A DNA stretch of 64,000 nt from Diphasiastrum complanatum (taxonomy: Eukaryota > Streptophyta > Lycopodiopsida > Lycopodiales > Lycopodiaceae), in NCBI GenBank assembly GCA_029204225.1, contig CM055093.1:29027777-29091776 (forward strand), in the 5' to 3' direction. The notes below the pieces were generated by a model. The model was not told the DNA's origin. It saw nothing but the letters and a program-made list of their open reading frames with translations, and made no database searches. This document shows, in pieces, positions 55,231 through 64,000 of this stretch (position 1 is its first letter; each line of letters opens with the position of its first letter). Both the position numbers and the translations under genes were made by a program.

Positions 55231-57194
55231 GATGGGATCTGCTGGAGCATACCTTCTAGAAGCTAGTGAGAGATTGAATTATACTTTTGGTGCTCCAAGA
55301 CCTTTATGAGTTCTTGATTGAAGATGAAGATGAACCTCTAGGTGCACATGAGTTAGCTAGATACAAGAAGAGATCTAGACTTGCACTTCATTGTGTGAAG
55401 ATGAATGTGAGCAATGATTTGTTGAGAAAAGTATCAGCATATACTAGTGTTAAAGAGGCTTGGGAGTCTTTAAAGTCAATCTATGAATCTAGTAACACTT
55501 CGAGGGTTCTCATGCTTAGAAATCAGATTTTGCAAAGCATGAAAAGAAGTGAGGAGAGTGCACAGGATTATGTACTCATAATCAAGTCTCTAAATAGGGA
55601 GTTGGCCTCCATTGGACAGAAGATTCATGATGGAGAGCTTGTACAAATTGTTCTTCATGGTCTCGAAGATGACTTTGCAAATTTGGTCCAAAATTTTGCC
55701 ATCCAACACACTTTGCCAACTATAGAAAGACTTCACAGTGTATTAGTGGCTGAAGAGTGTAGGATGCTCCATGCAAAATCTAGGATGAGTTCCTTGTCTT
55801 TGCAGGATGGTGATGAGAAAACCAATTTATCATTCAAGGAAAAAAAGAAGACCAATGGAAAGAAGAAGCATCCAAAGGAGGCCAAAGAAGAAGATGATAC
55901 ATCAAGCTCAAAGAACAAGTCAAAGCAGAAATGCTTCTTTTGTGAAAAGAAGGGGCATTATGCATCTGAATGCTACAAGATGCTAAGAGCACAAGTGGAG
56001 GAGGAAAAACAAGGAAACCTTACAAATGAGGATGAGGAGGATGAAGTAGATGTATTTTTGATGGCATCTACATCCTCACCAACAAGCAATAGCAATTCAA
56101 GAGACAATTGGTGGATCGACAGTGGGGCTAGCTCCCATATGTCTTGTGAAAAGTGTGGAGATTATTAAAATATTATCTTCCTATCTTGAGTTTGGGGTCA
56201 TGTCCATGGTGATTTCCACTAAAATTCATGTTGTACATAGCAGGAGTGTGAATTGAGCACATATCCTTCTAGTGTAGCTCGGATTTGAGTCAAATGGGTT
56301 CAATTATGATGACATGCAGATGTTCAGGTAGCATGCAAAGTTTTACTGTATGCATGCAAGCCACATGCAATCAGTGCATGCAACATACAAAGTAGTTTCT
56401 GTGATCTACACATGTCTAGGCAGTTTTATGAGTTGACATGCAGTACATGCAACATCCATGCATGTAGTTACACATGTGGATCTCTGGTAGGTGAAGTAGT
56501 TCAGTTAAGTGGACTTTTCATGCAACTCCACTGTAGGAATTCAAGTCTCTCTCATGTAGGGAAAGCTGGGCATGTTTTGCAATATTGTGAATATTGAGAT
56601 TTTGGTGTTTTAGACTCATTCTCTCACTACCCGAGAGCAGCCTCTTTTTCCCATACTAAACACTTAGAATTATTTCTAACATTCATTTCTCATAGTGAAG
56701 AGTTAGATTTTTTCATCAGATGTATGCTATTGTGATCTTGACTTAGATTTTTCAAGCATAGTGTTCTTTGATCAATCTTATGCAATTACAACACCTCAGT
56801 AAGATCCTGTAGGGTGTGTGGTGAAGTTCACACGTGCTAAAAACTTCACAAAAAGGACTTTTTTTCAACGTTACACTCTTTCAATGCTGCTAAAAAGTTT
56901 GTCTTTACTGCAAATGATGAAGAGTGTAGGATAGATGGTGTTGGCACCATCTCTTTGTGTCTAGAATCCTCAAAATGCATGGATCAAGAAAATGTCCTTC
57001 ATGTACCATCAATCACCAAGAATATGCTTAGTGTTGGTCTACTCTTAGAAAGTGGTTTGGATGTCCACTTTGGGCATGGTGTTTTTTTCATCTTGAAGAA
57101 TGATGTTTGCATTGCAAAGGGATTTAAACATGGAAGATTGTTTAAGTTGGAAGCTAGTGTTGCTTTTGAAATAATGAGTTTAGCAAAAGAGTAG
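55231..57194 (+). pseudogene. copia gag and protease, interrupted by a solo LTR
   Basis: The start MGSAGAYLLEASERL is at 55231, with a frame break near 55285. The main frame then runs 55287-56168: ALHCVKMNVSNDLLRKV, SRVLMLRNQILQSMKR, LVQIVLHGLEDDFANLVQNF, zinc knuckle CFFCEKKGHYASEC, and protease IDSGASSHMSCEK. A 698-bp LTR plus duplication interrupts here. Protease resumes in frame at 56851 and ends at 57194 (FTANDEECRIDGVGTISLCL; VPSITKNMLSVGLLLESGLD). Integrase and RT are absent. When the LTR landed, the gag-protease frame around it was still open. Confidence 0.9.
56153..56850. mobile_element. solo copia LTR with AAAAG target duplication
   Basis: This 698-bp element runs from TGTGGAGATTATT to AACTTCACA and is flanked by AAAAG at 56148-56152 and 56851-56855. 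A CACACGTG motif lies at 56829-56836. There is no internal domain, so it is the product of LTR-LTR recombination. Confidence 0.93.
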
Positions 57195-57295
57195 ATCACT
57201 CAAGAGGATATCTTGGCAAAGTGTGATCTTGCTTGCATTGAGGAGGAGCATCAAAAGGAGTAAGATCTTGAGGATTAGTCTCAAAGCATGACAGC

Positions 57296-58036
57296 CTCCA
57301 TTTCTCATGCTTTCTTTGGTATTTGCTAATTGTTGGATTTGATCATTATTGGGATTGCTATTTCTTATGCTTTTTGTGAGAGAGAAAAGGAGAGAGAGAA
57401 GAGTAAGTTTCTATCATTATTGTGGATTTAGGGTTAATGGAAGTAGGGTAAATTGATGTAGAGTTAGTGCTTAGTGTTAATGGATGTTAGTATTGGATCC
57501 TCCATTCATGTTGAAATCTGAACTATATTATCGCTCTCATGGGAACGAACCTACATGTGACAACTAACTCTGTCTCTTTGATGCTAGATTGACTAGATCT
57601 TGGATTTAGGTTAGGCAAGGAAAGAAACCCACTACAATTTTGGCGCCGTTGCCGGGAATTGATGAATGTCCTTGCTCTTCCTCTCTTTTCCTCCATTTCT
57701 CATGCTTTCTTTGGTATTTGCTAGTTGTTGGATTTGATCATTATTGGGATTGCTATTTCTTATGCCTTTTGTGAGAGAGAAAAGGAGAGAGAGAAGAGTA
57801 AGTTTCTATCATTATTGTGGATCTAGGGTTAATGGAAGTAGGGTTAATGGATGTAGTGTTAATGCTTAGTGTTAATGGATGTTAGTGTTAGATCCTCCAT
57901 TCATGTTAAAATCTGAACTATACTATTGCTCTCATGGGAACGAACCTATCCGTGACAACTAACTCCGTCTCTTTGATACTAGATTGACTAGATCTTGGAT
58001 TCAGGTTAGGCAAGGAAAGAAACCCACTACAATCAT
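57296..58036 (+). repeat. gypsy LTR-PBS-LTR, 394-bp tandem arrangement
   Basis: Two near-identical copies (from 57296 and 57690) each begin 'cctccatttctcatgctttc' and end 'aagaaacccactacaat'. The first copy is followed by an Asp-type primer-binding site and about 30 bp of leader; the second ends in unrelated sequence. It looks like a gypsy element whose internal region was lost. Confidence 0.8.
57641..57658 (+). other. primer-binding site, tRNA-Asp type
   Basis: TGGCGCCGTTGCCGGGAA follows the LTR end by four bases. This is the typical site of Tat/Athila and related plant gypsy elements. Confidence 0.88.
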
Positions 58037-58059
58037 ATCTATCATCTCTTGATTATTTC

Positions 58060-59690
58060 CCGTAATAAACATAAAGAGCAATCAAAGCAACCATACCATC
58101 AATTCATAAGACATATAGATTTGGATCAAAATGTGTCCTCACCATCCCTTTGAATGAAAGTAGGCATCAATCCTGCTATACCAGGAACATGGTGCCTGTT
58201 TAAGACCATAAACCGCTTTCTTCAAGCGACATACTTTATTTTTATGTCCCTTCACTACAAAGCCTTCAAGTTGATCCATGAACACCTCTTCTTCTAACTC
58301 ACCATTTAGAAAAGCAGATTTCACATCCATCTGATGCAAAGGCCAACCAAAATGTGAAGCTAAAGCAACAGGTAGGCGTAGAGTATTTCACTTACATGCT
58401 GGCGCAAAAGTTTTCTCAGAATCAATGCCTTTACTTTGTGCATACCTTTTGATCAACAATCTTGCCTTGTGCTTTGCTATACTACCATCTGCATGATACT
58501 TAGTCCTGTATACCCATTTACAACCAATGGATTTCTTGCCAACTGGTGGTTCTACTAAGTCTCATGTGCTATGTTTAGCAATTGACTCCATCTCCTCTTC
58601 CATGGCCTTGACCCAAATGTCATCATCCTTCGCTTCACCATAAGTCGAAGGTTCTTTGCTTTGAATAATGCTAGATAAGAGAGCATAATTTGCTTAATAC
58701 CTTTCAGGTTGTGTCTTCTCTCTTGTTGATCTTCATAGCTCTCCCTGGCTACATGATCCTGGAAAGTCATCCATGTCACGGATCTCCAACAATCTCTCAA
58801 ACCACTTAGGGAGCTTCTTGTCAGGTGATCGGCTTTTGGGTGGAAATGTATCCCATAGTACATCTTCTCCTTGTGTTTGTCACCTGCAACATCAATCCTT
58901 GCACCAAAAAGTTTATCTCTACCTCTCCAACCTGTCTCTTGAGGTTGAGTAGTAGTATCTTGAGATGTATCCTCATGTTCATCACTCGGAAGGTCAATGA
59001 ATGGATCATCATTAGGAGGTATCCTCACTATACCATCTTTCCCACTAGATGTGTCTATCTTCTCAGCATCCTCGTCTTCATACATCTTAGATTCATCAAA
59101 GATAACATCACGACTTACATAGATTTTGTTTTCCACTGGATCAAAACATCTATAGCCTTTCACACGTTCATCATATCCTAGGAATATACACTTGATAGCT
59201 TTCACATCAAGTTTACATCTCTATTCCTTAGAAATGTTTACAAAGGCCTTACATCCAAAGATTCGCAAGTGGTTCACCTTTGGCTTCTTCTTCGTGAATG
59301 CTTCCTCAGGTGTTATCTTTGGTATGGCAATGGTAGGACTTCTATTTTGAAGATAGACTACCATACTGCATGCTTCTGACCAAAAATCTTTTGGTAGTTT
59401 CATCTCAGCTAGCATAGATCTGGAACTTTCCACAATCATATGATTCTTGTGCTCAGCTACACCATTGAGAGTAGGAGTATGAGCTTGCATAAATTGTCTT
59501 TTAATCCCACATTGATCACAAAGATCATTGAAGTTATTAGACTTGTACTCACCTCCACTATCTGATCTTAGGACTTTGATCTTCCTACTTGCCTGATTTT
59601 CGACCAATGCTTTGAAGCTCTTGAAATTGTCAAATGCATCCGATTTCTTCTTCAAGAAGTAGATCCACGTCTTACGTGACATATCATCAC
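58060..59690 (-). pseudogene. copia pol remnant (integrase, RT start)
   Basis: The minus strand gives integrase from about 59682 (RKTWIYFLKKKSDAFDNFKS; VLRSDSGGEYKSNNF; TLNGVAEHKNHMIVESSRSM), the C-terminal integrase block (VNHLRIFGCKAFVNI; KCIFLGYDERVKGYRCFDPV), an acidic linker, and RT (HQMDVKSAFLNGELEEEVFM; KKAVYGLKQAPCSWYSRI). It is broken near 59221, 58690 and 58390 and lost before the YVDD motif. Gag, protease and RNase H are absent. Confidence 0.9.
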
Positions 59691-60040
59691 TGTTTCTTCA
59701 CCTTGAAGAAACTTCACACTTCACTTGTGAAGGGACCCAACTCCGATTTCAGTATGAAAATTTTTAATGAAGTTGAAGGCCAACATGCACTTCAAGACCT
59801 TTCAAGACCTTTTCTACTACATCTAATGGCTGATAGCAATCCAACGACCCACAAGAAGCTTATCTTTACCATTGATTATCTTGTATCTAGTTCCAACGAT
59901 CTAGATTTCGTTTGGGCATTAAATCACATCCTTGGAGCCGTGACACACTCTTATACATGGAGTCGACACCCTCCTTCACCTCGCGCGATCTGCCTACAGG
60001 CTCTTCACAACCTCTCCTCCTCTTTCAACTTTCTTTAGCT
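59691..60040 (+). other. short open frame of unknown origin between two retroelements
   Basis: It reads SDFSMKIFNEVEGQHALQDL, RPFLLHLMADSNPTTHKKLI and DLDFVWALNHILGAVTHSYT. It sits exactly between the 5' end of the copia remnant and the gypsy gag. It could be a captured exon or chance. Confidence 0.25.
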
Positions 60041-60269
60041 TTGAAAAGCTTTCAAAGCTATCTATGGCTGCCACCCAAATAATCTAATGGCTACACGGAT
60101 GAAGCGCGGCTGTCCACGACCACTTGAGATTTTGCTTAACTGAGCAAGGCGCCCTCCTTTCAACTTTTACAGCTCCAAAAAGAGTCCAGAATGGAGAGAA
60201 ATCTCTGATTTTGTGCTCCCAAATCCTAGACCAGAGTTTTTTTACACAAATCTATTCTTGGCTTCCAAT

Positions 60270-60900
60270 TCACAGTGTTCTGACAGGCCTATCCTCTTGC
60301 TTTGAAGTTGTCCCAAATTTTGCTTTAGGACTGGGCTCATTTGCTGTATGGTTTTGAGCGCATACTGAACACCATACATTATTGTGTTGGGGATACTGTA
60401 GCTGGTTCTGTTCCGGTAGATTTGGCATTGGTACTACAACTCCTTGTAAGGCTTTCAGTTTCTGATCAAACTGCATCGTAAGCTACTCTATCTGATATTT
60501 GTGTAATTTTGTCATTTGTTCCATCAACAGTTCTATGGATAGAGTGAAAGTAGTTGATGATGATGATGCTCTCAAGGGAGTAGGAGTATAGGTGGATGGA
60601 TATTCGTCGTCTGATCCCTCATCCTCTTCCCTGATGACATCCTCCATAGCTTCTTGCAGAGTAGCGTATTGCTCCCATCATTTCAATTCTCTCCTGATGC
60701 TACGTGGTAGTCCTGCTAAGAACCACATGATCACCACATGATCGGGAGTTAGGACTGCACTGCACTCGGATCGTAGATGTTTGACCCGCTCAATATAGTC
60801 CCTAACCCTTTCTCTTTTTCCCATCTTGACCTTGTTGAGCAGGAGAAATAATCCTTCTTGCTACTGATCATCCAGATCTCAGATTCATCCGATGGTGGGG
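60270..60900 (-). pseudogene. Ty3/gypsy gag remnant with zinc-knuckle-like motif
   Basis: On the minus strand: GLFLLLNKVKMGKRERVRDY, RVKHLRSECSAVLTPDHVVI, FLAGLPRSIRREL, an acidic EEDEGSDDEYPSTYTPTP stretch, then TMQFDQKLKALQG and CSVCAQNHTANEP, which resembles a CCHC knuckle lacking its last Cys. Several stops are present. It belongs with the LTR and primer-binding site to its right. Confidence 0.7.
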
Positions 60901-62153
60901 TCCAAGATAGTTGAATCTTGCTTTTACAATGGGATGCACTCTAGATCTTAAAGATCTGATCAATCTGATTGGCCGGAGGTGAAAATCAGGCCCCTTGCGA
61001 TGGTTTTTTTTGGATAACTTTTTATACCTTATACTGATTGACCTGAGATTTTGACAATAGCTGGATCTAGTGTAGATCTTTCCACTGATCTAGTTTGCGA
61101 GGGTTCTTTGGTGTGACGGTTGGCTGTGCAAGGGTTCTTTAGCTATTTTGCAAACAAAAAACCTTGATATCTCTTAGATGACTGGGAAGTAACTCTCGCA
61201 AGAATCACAGGAGCTGAATCTGGCCTGGATCTAACTCTGGAATTCTCTACGAGAGTTAACTCTCGCAAAAAGTGAAAATTTCACTGGTTGCGAGAGTTCA
61301 AAACCACTAATTTGGCTTGATCTTCACCAATACTCAGTAATAACTCTCGCAGGCTTCTTCACTAATGGAAATTGACATTCTGGATCAATTGAGATGGTCT
61401 GCGAGAGTTCTCTCTGGAAGGATTTGTTGGATCTTCACGTTTTAGTGATTTTTTAGCACTTTAACCCAATTTTCTACTCATTGGAATCAAACTAACTCTT
61501 GCAGACTCTTCTGTGTCCTGGTCTCACTGAGATAGAACTTCAAAATTCTCTACGAGGGTTCTTGCCCACTAGAACTGAAAATTTTAGTGTTTGTGAGGGT
61601 TCTCTGGTATTTTTCCATGTTTTTTCCACTAGGAACCCTTGCACAGGCACTTAGAAAGTGAAACAACTCTCGCAAGCTTCTCTGTGTCCTGGTCTCACTG
61701 AGACGGAACTTCAGAGGGCTCTACGAGAGTTCTGCTGAAGAATTGCATTTTTTTGGATTTTTTTTTGAATTTTTATGGTTTTTTCTCTGATTTTTGCAAT
61801 CTGCTTGGAATTAACTCTCGCAGGCTTCTATGCAGGTCTGAGACAGTACCCTCTAGGGCTGCTGCCAGTCATGCGAGAGCTATCTCTCACTGGTTTTGGA
61901 TAAAACAAAATCTGATGGAAATTTTGGCTCTTTTTCCCTCCAGAATACAGATTGGTGTGTTTTTTGGGTTTTCTCAGGTTCTGGTTTGGATGTCAATCCC
62001 TTAGAGACTGTTCAAGATTTTCTCTACCCTCTCACACCTCCTCCACTAGCTGTGAATAGTCCATACACAGAAAAATACAGAAAGCTAATTCTAAACACCC
62101 AGAAATCTACCTAACTACTCCAAAAAACAAGAAATAGCTAAAATGCAGCGCTA
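60901..62153 (-). other. gypsy leader with an array of CTCTCGCA / TGCGAGAG motifs
   Basis: No protein was recognised on either strand. Between 61190 and 61885 at least ten copies of 'aactctcgca' or its near inverse 'tgcgagagtt' or 'acgagagttc' alternate. Two larger similar blocks near 61493-61570 and 61664-61735 share 'tctgtgtcctggtctcactg'. Confidence 0.7.
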
Positions 62154-62171
62154 TCCCCGACAACGGCGCCA
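62154..62171 (-). other. primer-binding site, tRNA-Asp type
   Basis: The minus strand reads TGGCGCCGTTGTCGGGGA next to the LTR, one base different from the plant Asp-type consensus. Confidence 0.88.
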
Positions 62172-62172
62172 C

Positions 62173-62988
62173 TGTAGGGTCAAAGATCTTGCGTAGTATA
62201 GCCCTCCCGCCTGTCAAGAAGAGTTTTTTGGATAGGTGCCTAACTATAGATAGGTGCTACTTTTAGTTAGTTCTCTACTTTCTCCCTTAACTCTACTCAC
62301 CACTAATACTACCCACCGTTAACTCTACTCCACTACACTAGCATTCATCGTGATTTTGTGTGAAAGAGAAGAGAAGAATAGAAGAGATAGAGAGGAGAGG
62401 AAAGAAAGAGAGAGATAGAGTGGAGAGGGAGGTTAGCTCAAAAGCTCAAGATGCATGCTAATGGAGAAACCATAACTATTAAAACAACAACATAGAAATG
62501 GAAACAATTAAAAACACACAACAAAAGCATTAGCATGAGTGCTTAGCAAATGAGAATGCTTGGCTCTCCAATTTGGTAGAGTTTCCTCCTTCTTATAAAG
62601 CATGAAAAATAGAGTACATGAGGAGTCTTTCTATAAAATGGGAAAGGCCCTTGCCCCAAATCCTATTGGCTAGTATTCACAATGATCCTAACCATTTCTC
62701 TTGGACCCAACTTGATCCAAGGGTTCATAAAAAGTACATTAGTACTCACAAGATTCATGTGAGTCCAAAGTTGGACCCAGCTCTAAGAAGTAAACTTCTA
62801 AGTTTAAAATGACTTTGGGCCTCAAGTTTTATTTTAATTACAAAGGGGCCCAAGTCTATTATTCTATTTACAACTCAACTTGTGTGCTTATTGATTCATG
62901 GGCTTATACGCACATGATGCCATGCCCTCACAACACATTTTATTAGCCAACATAAATTATTTACAATATGTTGGGAATACCCCCAACA
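62173..62988 (-). repeat. gypsy 5' LTR, family of 8126-8947
   Basis: This 816-bp LTR has ends TGTAGGG and CCCAACA in plus orientation. It is homologous in reverse complement to 8126-8947. Its other LTR and pol are not in this window. Confidence 0.88.
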
Positions 62989-63444
62989 TGTGTTTCAACG
63001 TTTGGATCCAAAAATAGCAATAACAAATCATTCTACACATAAAATTGCAAGATATCACAAGTAGAGTGCACTAATGGATAGTAGAACCCAAGAGAACCAT
63101 AAGCATGAATGAGGTAAGAGAGGTAGAAGATCGGCCTTCTCTCATGTGTGTACAACTATATATAGCAGATCCATGAATATTCAAAAGTTTGATTTCCCTC
63201 CAAAATGATAAAACCCTAACATAGAGTGACTAGGTTCCATGAACCTTATTCAAATTTGAACCTACTAGTAACTCGACTTTCTAGCTTTCCCTCCAACTCT
63301 GAAACGAGTAATTTCAAATTCATTTAGACTTATATGACTATAAAAAGTAAATGTGTAAGTCTAATATGAAATTGGCCTCAATTGCCAAATAAACAAATGT
63401 AGCATTTGACTCAATATTGATCAAACTAGTTGAAATCTCTCACA
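62989..63444 (-). repeat. partial copia LTR of the element A/B family, cut by the gypsy insertion
   Basis: It matches element A/B LTRs ('gtttggatcc', 'attctacacataaaattgca', 'gcatgaatgaggtaagagag') and ends GAAATCTCTCACA. The left part is replaced by the gypsy LTR, so the gypsy element inserted into this LTR. Confidence 0.75.
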
Positions 63445-63499
63445 AAAAGTACACAGTGTTGATGAGCAAAATTCAAGTGATTTTTTTTTTTATGTCTTC

Positions 63500-64000
63500 T
63501 TGTTTGCTAACCAATGATGGAGATATTGATCCATGGTGGATTGATAGCGTAGAAAACTTTCATATGGCATGTCACAAAGGGTACTCCATATGGCCTGTCA
63601 CAAAGAGTACTTTCATATGGCATGTCACAAAGAGTACTTCACTTCTTTGGTGCCTTATGAAGGAGAGAAGAATGTGATCAACATGGACAATGATGGTAAA
63701 GCTATTATCAATGGCATTGGTACTATTCCTATTTTTCTCTCATCTACAAATAGGAATATAAGCTTGAGAAATATTTTGTTCATACCTTCCATAATTAAGA
63801 ATGTTAGTGTGTGTCAAATAGTTGACAAAGGTCTTAAAGTGGAATTTATTGGTGATTATTGCTTGATAAAAAAGAATGGAGTCTTGATTGCCCAAGGCAA
63901 GAGACAAGGTGAGCTCTACAAACTTGATGGATATGTTGTTTCTAACCATATGTCGAAAAGTAGTGTGCAGAAGATGGGTCTAGCTCGAAAAGAAACGAAC
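63500..64000 (+). pseudogene. copia protease fragment, runs off the right edge
   Basis: The plus strand reads DIDPWWIDSVENFHMACHKG, the protease active site region with SGASSHMT degraded. After a triplicated 27-bp patch it continues NGIGTIPIFLSSTNRNISLR, VDKGLKVEFIGDYCLIKKNG and LIAQGKRQGELYKLDGYVVS. The frame is broken near 63660. Gag is not seen to the left. Confidence 0.8.
63559..63642 (+). repeat. 27-28-bp tandem triplication inside copia protease
   Basis: Three copies of 'catatggc[ac]tgtcacaaag[ag]gtact' lie in a row, replacing the residues after the active site with repeats. Confidence 0.88.

Noticed and set aside
1-64000. CRISPR arrays, tRNA or rRNA genes, bacterial operons
   Set aside because: No spaced identical repeats, no tRNA cloverleaf and no rRNA conserved cores were seen. 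Tandem repeats here lack regular unique spacers.

Overview
This window is a transposon-dense stretch of a plant nuclear genome. The evidence is the mass of Ty1/copia and Ty3/gypsy retrotransposons with plant-type primer-binding sites (initiator-Met type for copia, Asp type for gypsy), a spliced nine-exon gene with GT-AG introns, and the absence of bacterial gene organisation. The many copia families, long TE-filled introns and AT-rich base composition suggest a large-genome seed-free plant such as a fern, but this is inference. No rRNA, tRNA, CRISPR or origin was recognised.

Left part (1-14.6 kb). A minus-strand copia element with an uninterrupted gag-pol frame runs off the left edge; its 5' LTR is 4028-4682. 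Just beyond that LTR is an uninterrupted ORF (4816-5682) whose N-terminal half has a histone H3 fold and whose C-terminal half is an unknown basic/acidic tail. A decayed Ty3/gypsy pol and a gypsy LTR follow. Next comes a complete non-autonomous copia element ('element A', 9065-14474, target duplication CAATA) that landed inside an older LTR. Element A keeps gag and protease, but the rest of pol is replaced by about 2.2 kb of non-retroviral sequence.

Middle part (14.6-36.5 kb). Broken copia pol and gag fragments (15.8-19.7 kb and 23.9-26.7 kb) flank an unrecognised, broken ORF cluster (21.6-22.9 kb). A nearly intact copia element (27179-33333) has 682-bp LTRs that differ at about three sites and one nonsense codon in RNase H. 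Beside it is 'element B' (33348-36480), a deleted relative of element A carrying the same captured segment.

The host gene (37.9-50.3 kb). Nine exons join in frame into a roughly 591-residue type II membrane glycosyltransferase resembling the GT23/alpha-1,6-fucosyltransferase fold. Its introns hold a PIF/Harbinger-like DNA transposon with a TAA target duplication and a triplicated 75-bp insert, a head-to-head pair of copia halves, local tandem duplications, and microsatellites that sit close to four of the eight 5' splice sites.

Right part (50.3-64 kb). Gypsy integrase and copia LTR remnants are followed by a copia gag-protease interrupted by a solo LTR with a perfect AAAAG duplication. Then come a 394-bp gypsy LTR-PBS-LTR duplication, a minus-strand copia pol remnant, a gypsy gag with leader and LTR (60.3-63.0 kb) containing an array of CTCTCGCA/TGCGAGAG motifs, and a copia LTR and protease at the right edge. 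Except for the glycosyltransferase and possibly the H3-like ORF, nothing here looks like a functional host gene.
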